Positions 18,520-28,932 are shown, counted from the first letter of the stretch. The stretch is 64,000 nt of DNA from JAMQKA01 sp031569985 (GCF_031569985.1 NZ_JAMQKA010000020.1:34760-98759), one strand, 5' to 3'. The notes: a model not told the origin generated them from the letters alone. A program made the numbers and translations.

Positions 18520-19817
18520 TGAAGCTTGTCAACAAATTCCTGTTAATTTATCTGCTGGTGACTATTATTGTCTTGTCGGCTGGGGGGATCATATCCTATT
18601 ACCTGATTAAGGATGAGATCGACACCGAGCTCCGCTGGCGATATATGGATCGCATCGATCGCATAGGCTATCTCATTGAAGAAGGCCGTGATTTCGGGTT
18701 CGACAGCACACAGACGATTGAAAAATTCCAAGACCGAAATTTGATAATTCGAGAGCTTGAAGGGCAGGTCAATGAACGCGTGATTGCTACCGATACAATG
18801 GCTTGGCATCCCCACCTTCGGCGAATGGAGCACAATGTGAAAGTCTCAGCTTATCGACAGATTAACGACCGTTCCTACTACATTTCTACATGGGGTGCTA
18901 TTGTGGAATCAGACGATATTATTGAAGCTGTGGTAAAAACATTGCTATGGATTTTAGGCCTCCAGGTGGTAGGAGCGCTGGGAGTTGGTTTCCTGGTGTC
19001 AGGGAGACTCTTTAAGCCATTTCGGGAGACCCTTGAAAAAATACGCGATTTCAAACTGAATCAGCGGGAACCCATTAAGGCGGAAAAAACCAGTGTCAAA
19101 GAGTTTGACGAACTTAACCGGTTTGTCGATGAGATGACTACCAAGGCCGTTAAGGACTATCAGAACCTGAAAGAATTTGCTGAAAATGCTTCCCATGAGC
19201 TTCAAACACCTCTTTCAATCGCCCAGGGTAAACTGGAGCTGCTGACCGAAACCGAGTTGAAACCGGAGCAATTTCAATATGTGGAGTCAGCCCAGGCTGC
19301 AATTCGCAAGCTTTCCAAATTGAGTGAATCGCTGGGCTTGCTTACAAAAATTGAGAACCACGAATTCAGTAACTCTCAACAAGTAAACTTTACCAACCTG
19401 ATCAAAGACAGTTTGAGTACCTTTGATGAATTAATTACGCTCAACGGTCTGCGCGTGGAAGCAAATCTCCAGGATGATGTCCAGGTACAGATGCACCCGG
19501 TACTGGCCGATATACTGTGGACCAATTTGTTACAGAATGCTATTAAACATAATGTTGCCGAAGGTTATATCGATATTAGTTTGGACAGCGAAAAGCTGGT
19601 GATAGCTAATAAAGGAAAGGCACTGAAAATCGATCCCAACGATCTTTTTAAACGATTCAAAAAGGCTGATCAAAGTACCAGCTCCATCGGGCTTGGTCTC
19701 TCAATAGTGAGGCGGATTGTTAACCAGTCGGATCTGGAAATTTCGTATTCTTATGAAGAGTCAGATCGACAGCACACTGTGCAAATAGACTTTGCCAACA
19801 ATGCACACAGCGAGTGA
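18519..19817 (+). CDS. Sensor histidine kinase
   Basis: 432 residues. Transmembrane helices at about 7-28 and 143-162 bracket a periplasmic sensor region of about 110 residues. The HisKA domain carries the phospho-accepting His226 in NASHELQTPLS. The HATPase domain has an N box (LLQNAIKHN) and a glycine box (IGLGLSIVRRIV). Partner of the response regulator whose stop codon it overlaps by one base. It is followed by an exported protein with a predicted outer-membrane barrel, a possible but unproven target. Confidence 0.92.
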   Translation: MKLVNKFLLIYLLVTIIVLSAGGIISYYLIKDEIDTELRWRYMDRIDRIGYLIEEGRDFGFDSTQTIEKFQDRNLIIRELEGQVNERVIATDTMAWHPHLRRMEHNVKVSAYRQINDRSYYISTWGAIVESDDIIEAVVKTLLWILGLQVVGALGVGFLVSGRLFKPFRETLEKIRDFKLNQREPIKAEKTSVKEFDELNRFVDEMTTKAVKDYQNLKEFAENASHELQTPLSIAQGKLELLTETELKPEQFQYVESAQAAIRKLSKLSESLGLLTKIENHEFSNSQQVNFTNLIKDSLSTFDELITLNGLRVEANLQDDVQVQMHPVLADILWTNLLQNAIKHNVAEGYIDISLDSEKLVIANKGKALKIDPNDLFKRFKKADQSTSSIGLGLSIVRRIVNQSDLEISYSYEESDRQHTVQIDFANNAHSE

Positions 19818-20006
19818 GCGGGATTGCCCTCATGGTACATGACCTTTTTCTTTGAGATTTTTTTCAAAGACACACCTTGCCCGTTAAATCATTATTTTAT
19901 TTTTTGCTCTCACATTTGGTGCTACCCACCAGGGATTGCGTTTTAGACACAAATATTAATTGTCGGGTTAAAATGGCTCTCTCCCGTCTGCAGATACTTG
20001 TTTTAT

Positions 20007-22256
20007 ATGGAAATAAAACGATACAAAAAGGTTCTGTTGCAAACCGATCACTTTTTCGGATTACTACTTTTAATATATCTTTTGGTTCCTTCTCTACTAT
20101 TTGCCCAAGGGGAAAAGCAACGAAAACAAATTGAGGCCTATCAACTTAGTTCCGATGAAAATGTTGTTTTTGACGGTCGTGTGGACGAACCATTTTGGCG
20201 CAAGATAGAGCCGGCCACCAATTTTCGCCAACAGGAACCGAGGGAGGGCGCCATGGCAACGGAGCGGACAGAAGTACATATCGCTTTTGATGAGGAATAT
20301 ATGTATTTGGGAGTAACGCTGTATGACAGCAATCCCTCAGGGATCAAGGCATATCAAAAAAGGCGCGATGTGCGTATCGTTTCTGATGAACGCTTTACCT
20401 GGATCTTCGATACGTTTAATGACCAGCGGAGCGCCTATTTCCTGGAAATCAATCCCAATGGACTCCGAACCGACGGGTTAATAAGTACGGGGCAGGGGAA
20501 TGCAATTAATTTCAACTGGGACGGTATCTGGGATGCACGAACAGTGATCGGTGATTTTGGATGGTCCGCCGAGATAAAGATTCCGTTCAGAACTTTTAAT
20601 TTTGATGCGGAAAGTGACCGTTGGGGTGCCAACTTTATGCGGGTGATACGTCGTAAAAACGAAACTGCTCTTTGGACCGGCTATCACCGTAACCAAGGCA
20701 TCTCTCGACCGCAGGATGCCGGTGTCCTGACGGGATTAAAAGGGGCTTCCCAGGGGTTAGGCCTGGAAGTTGTGCCGTTTGGGATTGTAAACGCAAGTGA
20801 AGATCAGGCTGCCTCTCCAACAACTACAGACACCAACGTTGATGGTGGTTTTGATGTGAACTACAGCATAACGCCCAGCCTGAAGGCTTCAGTAACCTTT
20901 AATACCGATTTTGCCGAGGCGGAGGTGGACCAGCGGCAAGTAAATCTCACCCGCTTTCCACTACAATTTCCCGAGCAGAGAGATTTCTTCCTTGAGGGTG
21001 CCAATATTTATGAGTTTGCACCGACTAGTAGAATAAATCCCTTTTTTAGTCGCCGTATTGGCTTGCAGGGTGGGGAACCGATCCCGATTACCTACGGTGC
21101 GCGTATCCTGGGCAATGCCGGCAAGTACAACATGGCACTTCTGCATGTTCGCACAGGGGAGAAAGGGGCCGTGCAGCCAGAAAATTTTTCCGTGGCCAGG
21201 GTCAAACGTAATATTGGCTCAGAAAGTACCATTGGTATGATCTATACCCGTCGTTCCACACAGGATAGTGAAGAGCTGACACCAGCACTGCAAGACCGAC
21301 ACACCTTTGGAGCCGATCTTGAGCTTGGGACCTCCAACTTTATGGGGTCCAATAATCTGCAGTTCCAGGCCTTTTTTGTATTCCACAACTCCCCCTTTCT
21401 TTTGGATGACGGGACGAACCTGTGGGACCGCTCCTCCCGCGGAATCCGTATCAATTATCCCAACCAGCCGTGGGCCGGGCACGTATCGTATCGTGAATTC
21501 GGTCGCGCTTTCGATCCAGCCGTTGGTTTCACGCCACGTAATGCTTTTCGCCGCCTGCAGCCTTCCGTCGAATATTCCCCCCAGTTCCCCGAGAGTAATA
21601 TCGTTCAGCAAATTGACTGGGAATTTCGGTTCGAGCATCTTATGGACCTCGATTTTAAACTGTTAACGCAGGAGGAGCGGCTTACACTGTTTGATGTTAC
21701 ATTCATGACCGGGGACGTTCTGCAAGTGGATGTGTTCCGAAATTACGAACGCCTACAGGAACCGTTTGACATCAGAAGAGATGGGTCGATCATCATTCCG
21801 GTTGACGAGTATGTGACATGGGGTATGGAATCTGCTGTTGAAACCGCTCCCTATCGCCGGATTTCGGCCGAACTGAATGTTAGGACCGGTGGGTTCTGGT
21901 CAGGAACAAGTACAGAGTTTGGCGGTGAAGTGACGGTCAGGCCGTATCCCGGCATTGAACTGGCCCCTGAATATATTCATACCAAAGTAGATCTCGCAGA
22001 GGGAGACTTTTCTACCGATCTGTTTCGTTTTGAGGCGAATATAGACCTGACAACTTCACTTTTCATCACTACAAATGTCCAATACGATAACTTGAGTAAG
22101 CTGTTGGCCATGAATAACCGCTTGCGATGGATTATCACGCCCGGCTCAGATGTGTACCTGGTGTACAATCACAACTGGATCGAAAACCCCATGCAGCGGT
22201 TCCGCACCACCCAGCGGGCCGGTGCAATCAAGGTAAGCTATACCCACCGTTTTTAA
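20007..22256 (+). CDS. Outer-membrane DUF5916 protein with CBM9-like domain
   Basis: 749 residues from the ATG at 20007 (an in-frame TTG lies 9 nt upstream). A signal peptide ends near LLFAQG. Residues about 45-240 resemble the CBM9-like domain (FDGRVDEPFWRKIEPATNF, MYLGVTLYD). The remainder matches DUF5916 (EQRDFFLEGANIYEF, INPFFSRRIGL) and finishes in alternating beta strands with a C-terminal aromatic (SYTHRF), the signature of an outer-membrane barrel. Such proteins are common in Bacteroidota and of unknown function, possibly in carbohydrate or polymer uptake. It lies 190 nt after the kinase gene on the same strand, so co-regulation by that two-component system is possible. Confidence 0.85.
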   Translation: MEIKRYKKVLLQTDHFFGLLLLIYLLVPSLLFAQGEKQRKQIEAYQLSSDENVVFDGRVDEPFWRKIEPATNFRQQEPREGAMATERTEVHIAFDEEYMYLGVTLYDSNPSGIKAYQKRRDVRIVSDERFTWIFDTFNDQRSAYFLEINPNGLRTDGLISTGQGNAINFNWDGIWDARTVIGDFGWSAEIKIPFRTFNFDAESDRWGANFMRVIRRKNETALWTGYHRNQGISRPQDAGVLTGLKGASQGLGLEVVPFGIVNASEDQAASPTTTDTNVDGGFDVNYSITPSLKASVTFNTDFAEAEVDQRQVNLTRFPLQFPEQRDFFLEGANIYEFAPTSRINPFFSRRIGLQGGEPIPITYGARILGNAGKYNMALLHVRTGEKGAVQPENFSVARVKRNIGSESTIGMIYTRRSTQDSEELTPALQDRHTFGADLELGTSNFMGSNNLQFQAFFVFHNSPFLLDDGTNLWDRSSRGIRINYPNQPWAGHVSYREFGRAFDPAVGFTPRNAFRRLQPSVEYSPQFPESNIVQQIDWEFRFEHLMDLDFKLLTQEERLTLFDVTFMTGDVLQVDVFRNYERLQEPFDIRRDGSIIIPVDEYVTWGMESAVETAPYRRISAELNVRTGGFWSGTSTEFGGEVTVRPYPGIELAPEYIHTKVDLAEGDFSTDLFRFEANIDLTTSLFITTNVQYDNLSKLLAMNNRLRWIITPGSDVYLVYNHNWIENPMQRFRTTQRAGAIKVSYTHRF

Positions 22257-22419
22257 CAGGTGTGATCAGATACAAAAAAGCATTATCCAGTAGTAGTGGA
22301 ATTACTGTGGAACGTAATCGTTTTGTCCTTGTTTAATTATTTGGAAATCTAGCGTAGTGAACTTAAACTAACGCCAAATCAACAACTTTGTGCACTAATT
22401 TAAATAAGGAAATTATTCT

Positions 22420-23007
22420 ATGGACAATTTTAAGAGAGTATTAATGGTATTAGCAGGTGTAATCCTCATAGGCTCCGTTACCCCAAATCAAGCCGCCGCA
22501 CAGTGGGGCGTGGGAGCATCGTACGAGATCCGGGATGAAGAACCTAAAAATGGGTTTGGAGTACGCATTGAAAGAGGAATTCTAAACAAATTACCAATTG
22601 TGCAGCTGGGCCTGCGCGCTCACTTTAGCAACTTTAGTGAAGAGAATGATGTGAGATCCAATGGTAATTTATACGCAGATACAGAGGTGAAAGATTATGA
22701 TTTCGGAGTAACTGCCCTTGGAGGAGTTTCCATAGGTTTATTGAAGCCGTATGTTGGTTTAGGTCTCGGTTCGAATACCGTTGATCTGGAAGGTAGTGAC
22801 CTGCCCGATAATTTAGACGACAGTGAAAGTAAAATATACTGGAATGCCCTTGTCGGTGCTGAAATAAGTGCAATACCAGTACTAAAACCTTTTGTCGAAT
22901 ACCGTTATTCTGATGTTGGTGAAAGTTTTTATGATGATGTACAACAACAAAATGTACCTTCATCTTCTAATGGAAGGGTCGTTTTCGGTGTGTTATTGAA
23001 GTTTTAA
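22420..23007 (+). CDS. Small outer-membrane beta-barrel protein
   Basis: 195 residues. The signal peptide (MDNFKRVLMVLAGVILIGSV, cleavage near QAAAQ) is followed by alternating amphipathic strands (IVQLGLRAHFSNF, VGLGLGSNTVDL, VLKPFVEYRYSDV) and a C-terminal Phe (VFGVLLKF), consistent with an 8-stranded outer-membrane barrel of the OmpW/OMP_b-brl type. No specific function can be assigned. A strong terminator follows. Confidence 0.8.
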   Translation: MDNFKRVLMVLAGVILIGSVTPNQAAAQWGVGASYEIRDEEPKNGFGVRIERGILNKLPIVQLGLRAHFSNFSEENDVRSNGNLYADTEVKDYDFGVTALGGVSIGLLKPYVGLGLGSNTVDLEGSDLPDNLDDSESKIYWNALVGAEISAIPVLKPFVEYRYSDVGESFYDDVQQQNVPSSSNGRVVFGVLLKF

Positions 23008-23031
23008 AAGTATTTCCAACATTTTACCATT

Positions 23032-23063
23032 GGCGGACGTTATGAAATGCGTCCGCCTTTTTT
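23032..23063 (+). terminator. Intrinsic terminator after the OMP gene
   Basis: GGCGGACG (23032-23039) pairs perfectly with CGTCCGCC (23050-23057), with a 10-nt loop, and is followed by six T residues. It ends the outer-membrane protein transcript 25 nt after its stop. Confidence 0.9.
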
Positions 23064-23173
23064 ATTATCTCTTGGCAGAATAATGGGGTAAATTGGTATT
23101 TAAGTGGACATATCCTTTAATTAAATTGTTTAAGTGTTACCAGAACTGTAGAGTTGAGAAAGGCAGTTAATAG

Positions 23174-25420
23174 ATGTCTGAGGTCAAAACAACATATAAG
23201 CAGGATTTAGACGCCTATGAGTTAGATCCGGCACAGCAGGATGATTTAAATCAACTGTTGGATATGTGCCATCAGTACACCGATTCTACCGACGATGAGA
23301 TGGTAACCAAGGCCTTTAAACTCTGTTACCTTTCGCACAAGGGAGTTCGTCGGGCTTCGGGAGAACCATTTTATTATCATCCCGTTTCTGTTGCCAAAAT
23401 TGTGGCGTCAGAAATTAATATTGATGACGTGTCGGTTGCGGCTGCATTGCTGCATGACACCGTTGAGGATACCGAAGTCACGCTAGAGGATATTGAAAGA
23501 GAATTTGGTGAAGTGGTAGCACATCTTATTGATGGGGTCACCAAGATTTCCGGCGTGTTCAAAAGCCGCGATACCAAGCAGGCCGAGACGTTTATGAAGT
23601 TACTGTTGTCAATGGCAGAAGACCTGCGTGTGGTGCTTATCAAGTTTGCCGACCGGCTGCACAACATGCGGACAATCCAGCACCTGCCGCGCGATAAACA
23701 GCTAAAGATAGCCACCGAAACGCGCGAACTATACGCTCCGCTGGCCCATCGTTTTGGGCTTTTCAATATCAAGAGCGAACTGGAAGACCTCTGTTTTAAG
23801 GTTATTGATCCCAATTCCTATAAATTTATTGCCCGCAAGCTTCGGGAAAAAAAAGAATCTCGGGAAGCTTTTATCAAAGAATTTATGCAGCCTATTGAGG
23901 ACGAACTCTCCAAACAGGGCTTCGCATTTGAGATTAAGGGTCGGCCGAAGCATATCTACTCTATCTTCAGGAAAATGCAGCGGCAACAAAAACCGTTTGA
24001 AGAGATTTATGACCTTTTTGCTATTCGCGTTATCCTGGAAGATCCCCACAAAAAAGAGGATTGCTGGAGAGTGTATTCCATCATCACCGATTGGTATACG
24101 CCCATTCCGAAGCGATTCCGTGACTTTATCTCGGTTCCCAAAGCGAACGGGTACCAGTCGCTGCACACAACGGTAATTACAAAGAAGGGACGGAAGGTAG
24201 AGGTACAGATCCGAACCCGGAAGATGGATGACATTGCTGAGCGGGGTCTTGCCGCCCACTGGAAGTATAAAGAGGGCAAAGAAGGTTCCGAAACACTGGA
24301 TAAATTTGTACACTGGGTGCGCGATGTACTGGAAAATCCACGGCCTGATGAGGCAAAAGAGTTTGTGAAGGATTTTCAGCTCAATCTCTATCAAGATGAA
24401 ATTTATGCGTTTACCCCGGACGGCGAACTGCGAACGCTTCCACAAGGGGCTACCCCGATCGATTTTGCCTTCGATATTCACAGTGAGGTGGGAGAACGTG
24501 CGATGGCTGCGAAAATTAACGGGAAAATGGCACCGTTGCGTCAAAAGCTGGAGATTGGCGACCAGGTGGAGATCATCACGGGTAACAAAATCAACCTGAA
24601 TCCCGATTGGATTAACGATGTGGTTACCCACAAAGCCAAATCGCGCATTCGCCAGTATATTAAGCAGAAAGAGCGTAGGGTGGCCGAAGAAGGGCGCGAA
24701 CTCTGGCAAAAACGTGCCGAGCGGGGTAATATTGAAATTAATGAGCAAGAGCTCATGCGTGTAGCCCATAAGCACAAGTTCGATACGACCCAAAACATGT
24801 TTTATGAAATTGGTCGGGGCACGTTTGATGTAAATGAACTCTATAAAACGGCCAAGCAGCTAACCAGCAAGGGGCGCATAGAAGACGATGATGATACGCC
24901 AGAGCAACGACCGCTGACGGAAGAAGAAATCCAGGAAACATATATCAGTGCTGCGCGTTCAGTTAGTGACAGGAAGTCGCTTCTCATTAATGGAGAATTA
25001 ACCGATGTAAAATATGCATATGCCAATTGTTGTAACCCCATCCCCGGAGATGATGTTATCGGGTTTATAAGTCGCGATGGAGATGTGAAAATTCATCGTT
25101 CGAATTGTAAAAATGTGCATCACCTGATACAAACGGACGGGGAACGGGTGGTCGACGTATCATGGGCCAAGCACATAGATTCAAAATTCCTCGGGGCTGT
25201 TAAGATAATTGGTGAAGATCGTGTTGGTCTTGTTAATGATCTGACCGATATCGTTTCGAAGTCACTTAAAACAAATATGAAAAGCATCAACGTCAACAGT
25301 GACAGTGGAATGTTTGAGGGCTTGCTGACCGTTTATGTTGATGATATCGATCATTTGGATAAAATTATTACGAAATTACTAAAAGTTAGTGGCGTTAAGA
25401 GTGCATTTAGATACGAATAA
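23174..25420 (+). CDS. spoT: Bifunctional (p)ppGpp synthetase/hydrolase (RelA/SpoT family)
   Basis: 748 residues, full length. The N-terminal HD hydrolase domain is intact (YYHPVSVAKI, AALLHDTVEDTEV with His94/Asp95). The synthetase domain follows (RFRDFISVPKANGYQSLHTT), then TGS (EIYAFTPDGELRTLPQGATP), a CC/zinc-finger-like segment (YANCCNPIPGDDVIGF) and a C-terminal ACT domain (VGLVNDLTDIVSKS). With both catalytic domains apparently functional it should make and degrade (p)ppGpp to control the stringent response. It heads a plus-strand series with HU, ruvX, def and fmt. Confidence 0.95.
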   Translation: MSEVKTTYKQDLDAYELDPAQQDDLNQLLDMCHQYTDSTDDEMVTKAFKLCYLSHKGVRRASGEPFYYHPVSVAKIVASEINIDDVSVAAALLHDTVEDTEVTLEDIEREFGEVVAHLIDGVTKISGVFKSRDTKQAETFMKLLLSMAEDLRVVLIKFADRLHNMRTIQHLPRDKQLKIATETRELYAPLAHRFGLFNIKSELEDLCFKVIDPNSYKFIARKLREKKESREAFIKEFMQPIEDELSKQGFAFEIKGRPKHIYSIFRKMQRQQKPFEEIYDLFAIRVILEDPHKKEDCWRVYSIITDWYTPIPKRFRDFISVPKANGYQSLHTTVITKKGRKVEVQIRTRKMDDIAERGLAAHWKYKEGKEGSETLDKFVHWVRDVLENPRPDEAKEFVKDFQLNLYQDEIYAFTPDGELRTLPQGATPIDFAFDIHSEVGERAMAAKINGKMAPLRQKLEIGDQVEIITGNKINLNPDWINDVVTHKAKSRIRQYIKQKERRVAEEGRELWQKRAERGNIEINEQELMRVAHKHKFDTTQNMFYEIGRGTFDVNELYKTAKQLTSKGRIEDDDDTPEQRPLTEEEIQETYISAARSVSDRKSLLINGELTDVKYAYANCCNPIPGDDVIGFISRDGDVKIHRSNCKNVHHLIQTDGERVVDVSWAKHIDSKFLGAVKIIGEDRVGLVNDLTDIVSKSLKTNMKSINVNSDSGMFEGLLTVYVDDIDHLDKIITKLLKVSGVKSAFRYE

Positions 25421-25558
25421 GTACGATGTTTTTTAGGCTTTTTTAATCGTTTTAAATTTTTATATCTGCAATAAAAACAATATCATCTCTCCTTTTATAA
25501 CTCAAAGAGTTTACAAAGGTTAGAGCTGAATAATAATACATAAAGCACACTTTATTCT

Positions 25559-25891
25559 ATGATTACCTATACTAAAAGAGACTTGGTGCGTCGGGTTGCC
25601 GAAGAGATGGATGAACCTATGGTTCAGTCAGAACCGTGGGTGGAAGCTGTGTTGGTGGCAATTCGTGAAACAATGATGAAAGCCGATCCTGAGTGCAGGA
25701 TTGAGTTGCGAGATTTTGGTGTTTTCGAAGTGAAAACAACGAAAGCAAAACCCAAAGCACGTAATCCAAAGACAAATGAGGTCATTTACGTACCACCACA
25801 TCGTAAGACCCATTTTAAACCGAGCAAATTAATGAAAGAATTCCTCAAAGAACCTTTAGACGAAGAGGAATTGGAAGAAGCAGAAGGCTAA
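25559..25891 (+). CDS. HU-family DNA-binding protein
   Basis: 110 residues, HU/IHF fold: MITYTKRDLVRRVAEEMDEP, then IELRDFGVFEVKTTKAKPKARNPKTNE with the DNA-intercalating Arg-Asn-Pro segment, and a short acidic tail (about 95-110) that is longer than in standard HU (about 90 residues). Packs or bends DNA as a dimer. The downstream ruvX starts 3 nt after its stop, so they are co-translated. Confidence 0.92.
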   Translation: MITYTKRDLVRRVAEEMDEPMVQSEPWVEAVLVAIRETMMKADPECRIELRDFGVFEVKTTKAKPKARNPKTNEVIYVPPHRKTHFKPSKLMKEFLKEPLDEEELEEAEG

Positions 25892-25894
25892 TCA

Positions 25895-26326
25895 TTGACA
25901 GAATACGGTCGAATAATTGGAATTGATGTAGGAACAAAGCTGACGGGCCTTGCTCGTACAGATTTGTTGCGTACCAGTGCTAACCCTATCGGCACCTACG
26001 GCAGCCGCCAGGTTTTTGATGAACTGGAACGACTTATAGAAAATGAAAATGAACGGGTCATCAAAATTGTAGTAGGCTGGCCGCTGACGCCCGACGGAAA
26101 TGAGGGCGATGCCACCGAACGTGTCGAGAAATTTATTACGAAGTTGCGCCACCGTTTTCCCAACATTGAAATAGAAAAGATGGATGAGCGGTACACCTCG
26201 AAAGAAGCTGTTCAAGCGATGATTGAGGCTGGTGTTCCCAAAATGAAACGGCGCGAGAAGGAACGAATTGATCAGGCGGCTGCTGCCATTATTTTGCAAA
26301 AATACTTACAAATATCTGAACACTGA
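25895..26326 (+). CDS. ruvX: RuvX/YqgF, putative Holliday-junction resolvase and pre-16S rRNA nuclease
   Basis: 143 residues starting at a TTG, the only plausible initiator in frame before the conserved IIGIDVGTKLTGLA strand. RNase H-like fold with GIDVGTK, VVGWPLTPDGNEG, MDERYTS and the terminal IDQAAAAIILQ aspartate. Family members mature the 5' end of 16S rRNA; the junction-resolvase assignment is older and less certain. Tight spacing (3 nt after HU, 3 nt before def) puts it in one operon. Confidence 0.92.
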   Translation: MTEYGRIIGIDVGTKLTGLARTDLLRTSANPIGTYGSRQVFDELERLIENENERVIKIVVGWPLTPDGNEGDATERVEKFITKLRHRFPNIEIEKMDERYTSKEAVQAMIEAGVPKMKRREKERIDQAAAAIILQKYLQISEH

Positions 26327-26329
26327 TAT

Positions 26330-26911
26330 ATGCCCATTCTACCTATCGTTACATACGATGATGACGTGCTCAGAACGAAAACCAAGCCCGTCAAAAAAAA
26401 CTCTGAGGAGCTGCAAAACCTGATCGATGACATGTTCGAGACGATGTATAACGCCGACGGGGTAGGCTTGGCAGCCCCCCAGGTGGGCCAACTGGTCAGG
26501 GTCTTCGTGGCTGATGCCGATCCAATGATTGACGATGCCGACCAGTCCGCAAAGAAATATGGGCCACTCACCATGATTAATCCTGAGATTGCAGAAACCA
26601 GTGAGGCTGAAGTTGAAATGGAAGAGGGGTGTCTGAGTATTCCGGGCGTCAATGCTGCAGTAAAACGTCCCGAGAAGATCAAAGTTCGATATCTTGATCG
26701 CGACTTCAATCAGCAGGAACTTGATCTGGATGGATGGCTCTCCCGCGTTGTGCAGCATGAGAAAGACCACTTGGATGGGGTACTGTTCCTGGAGTACCTT
26801 TCATATTTCAAGCAGAAGATGTTGAGTTCTAAATTGAATGAAATTGAAAAAGGTGAAAAAGAGACTGACTATCCCTTGGTGCCCAAAAAAGAAAAGAGTG
26901 CTCAGCAATAA
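26330..26911 (+). CDS. def: Peptide deformylase
   Basis: 193 residues. All three deformylase motifs are present: GVGLAAPQVG, EEGCLSIPG (metal-binding Cys) and QHEKDHLDG (HExxH with two His ligands). Removes the formyl group from nascent proteins in the cytoplasm. Immediately followed by fmt, which adds that group, a classical pairing. Confidence 0.96.
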   Translation: MPILPIVTYDDDVLRTKTKPVKKNSEELQNLIDDMFETMYNADGVGLAAPQVGQLVRVFVADADPMIDDADQSAKKYGPLTMINPEIAETSEAEVEMEEGCLSIPGVNAAVKRPEKIKVRYLDRDFNQQELDLDGWLSRVVQHEKDHLDGVLFLEYLSYFKQKMLSSKLNEIEKGEKETDYPLVPKKEKSAQQ

Positions 26912-26964
26912 CTATATCGAGAATTATACTTAACAACTAGTAAAGTAACGGAAGCATTTCTCTG

Positions 26965-27885
26965 ATGGATATTGTTTTTATGGGATCCCCCGATTTTGCC
27001 ATTCCCAGCCTGGAAAAGATCCATGCCTCAGAACATGATGTTGTTGCCGTGGTAAGCAATGTAGACAAACGACGAGGCAGGGGAGGGGGTACAAGTCCTA
27101 CCCCCGTAAAGGCAAGGGCACTGGAGCTTGATCTCCCGGTAATTGGAGTGGATGACCTATCATTACCCGCTTTCACAAACAAACTTGCGGCTTTGAAAGC
27201 CGATCTTTTTGTTCTCGTTGCTTTCCGTATTCTTCCACCGAAAATATTGGATATTCCCAGGAAGGGTTCCATCAATTTACATGCTTCCCTTCTGCCTAAA
27301 TATCGGGGTGCCGCCCCTATTCACTGGGCTATAATTAATGGGGAAGAGAAGACCGGGTGCACCGTTTTCTTCCTTAATGAAAAGGTTGATACAGGCCATA
27401 TTATTAAACAAAAAGAAACGGCCATTGGGAAAAATGAAACGACTGGTGATGTTTATAAACGCCTTAAAAAAATGGGTAGTGAACTATTGCTTGAGGCGTT
27501 AGATGAGATTGCTGATGATTCGTATTCTACATATCAGCAGGATGATTCCAAAGCTACCCCCGCACCGAAACTTTTTACTGATGATTGTCGAATTGATTTT
27601 GACAAAAAGGCGCTGGAGGTTCACAATAAAATTCGGGGATTAAGTCCTTTCCCCACTGCCTGGGCCAAGCTTGATGATCTCAAGTTCAACATGTATCGCT
27701 CGGAACTGGCAGACGCATCGGGTTTAAATCTCAAGTCGGGAGAACTGCAAATGGAGGATGAGGAGTTGCTTGTTGGCTGCCGTGACGGGGCTGTTGTCCT
27801 GAAAGAAGTTCAAATTGCGGGTAAGCGTAGAATGAGCGGCAAAGATTTTATGAACGGATACAGCGGAATAGGTGTAATACATTAG
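26965..27885 (+). CDS. fmt: Methionyl-tRNA formyltransferase
   Basis: 306 residues. The N-terminal Rossmann-like formyltransferase domain has NLHASLLPKYRGAAPIHWAI (Asn/His catalytic pair) and the Asp of EKVDTGHI. The C-terminal OB-like domain starts near residue 205 (FDKKALEVHNKIRGLSPFP). Formylates initiator Met-tRNA. It lies 53 nt after def on the same strand. Confidence 0.96.
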   Translation: MDIVFMGSPDFAIPSLEKIHASEHDVVAVVSNVDKRRGRGGGTSPTPVKARALELDLPVIGVDDLSLPAFTNKLAALKADLFVLVAFRILPPKILDIPRKGSINLHASLLPKYRGAAPIHWAIINGEEKTGCTVFFLNEKVDTGHIIKQKETAIGKNETTGDVYKRLKKMGSELLLEALDEIADDSYSTYQQDDSKATPAPKLFTDDCRIDFDKKALEVHNKIRGLSPFPTAWAKLDDLKFNMYRSELADASGLNLKSGELQMEDEELLVGCRDGAVVLKEVQIAGKRRMSGKDFMNGYSGIGVIH

Positions 27886-28016
27886 TGGTCCAATGGAGCA
27901 AAAAGCATAAATTCCCAACTTTACGGCGAAATCTTCTTGATTAATTTCTTAAATATTTAGATATACCTGTCCATCTGCGGAAAATGCATTAACCGCTATT
28001 TTTAAAACTCTTTACT

Positions 28017-28709
28017 ATGGAACTATCACCACTACTTAGCGCTGCCAAAAATGGTAAACTCGAACAGATAAAAAAGTCTCTCAACGGTGGTGCAGATATT
28101 GATGAAACGAGCAAAAACGGTTCTACTGCATTGATCCTGGCTGCTGAACAAAACCAACTGGAACTCGTCAAATACCTTGTTAAGCAAGGGGCCGATCCCA
28201 ATATGTCTACTTCCATGGGGGCAACAGCTCTCAACAGGGCAGCTGAAAATGGCAACCTTGAAATGGTTGAATTTCTACTCCAGAACGGGGCAAAGGTTGG
28301 AGAGCTGGTATTGGTCGTGGCTGCTCGCGAAGGATACTTGAACATTGTAAAACTGTTGGTGGAGCATGGAGCCAATATCAACGCCCAGCAGCGGTGGGGA
28401 CAAACCGCCCTTATGCAGGCAGCACGTGAAGGCCATGCAAGAGTTGTTGATTATTTAATAAGAAAAGGTGCAAATGTAAGCCTGAAAGATCGTAATGGTG
28501 ACACCGCTCTCTCTATAGCACTGGATAATGATCAGATTGATATTTCTAACCAACTAAAAAGGGCAGGAGCTACCGAGGTGACAAAGAAATCCAGTGCATC
28601 TACGGACGATTATGATGATGAAGGTGAAGACGAGGATACGAGTCCTGATTTTGAGGACCTCCTGGATGAAGAAAATATACCGGAGGATGTTGACCTTGAT
28701 GAGGACTAA
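28017..28709 (+). CDS. Ankyrin-repeat protein with acidic tail
   Basis: 230 residues: about six ankyrin repeats (for example NGSTALILAAEQNQLELVKY, GADPNMSTSMGATALNRAAE, GQTALMQAAREGHARVVDY) spanning residues 3-185, then a very acidic C-terminal tail (about 195-230, Asp/Glu-rich). No signal peptide, so cytoplasmic. A protein-protein interaction scaffold of unknown partner. Confidence 0.85.
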   Translation: MELSPLLSAAKNGKLEQIKKSLNGGADIDETSKNGSTALILAAEQNQLELVKYLVKQGADPNMSTSMGATALNRAAENGNLEMVEFLLQNGAKVGELVLVVAAREGYLNIVKLLVEHGANINAQQRWGQTALMQAAREGHARVVDYLIRKGANVSLKDRNGDTALSIALDNDQIDISNQLKRAGATEVTKKSSASTDDYDDEGEDEDTSPDFEDLLDEENIPEDVDLDED

Positions 28710-28932
28710 GAGTTAATATTTTAACTACTCCACTATCATTTACCAATCTGCTGCTATCTTTATTAGCATAGGTCAAGAAGAATCAATACTTTTTCGCAGA
28801 AAATTAGTATTGAATATTGAACGCTTGAATGATACTTTTTGACCGACTTTGCTCAATTGCTGTTTTCAAAAACCTTAGGAAAATTTACAGGAAACTAACC
28901 AAGAATAAAGGATAAGAAAGGGTACTTTTTTT

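Noticed and set aside
23729..24793. 354-codon minus-strand ORF opposite the RelA/SpoT gene
   Set aside because: It lies entirely antisense to a fully conserved gene and its product resembles no family; a shadow frame.
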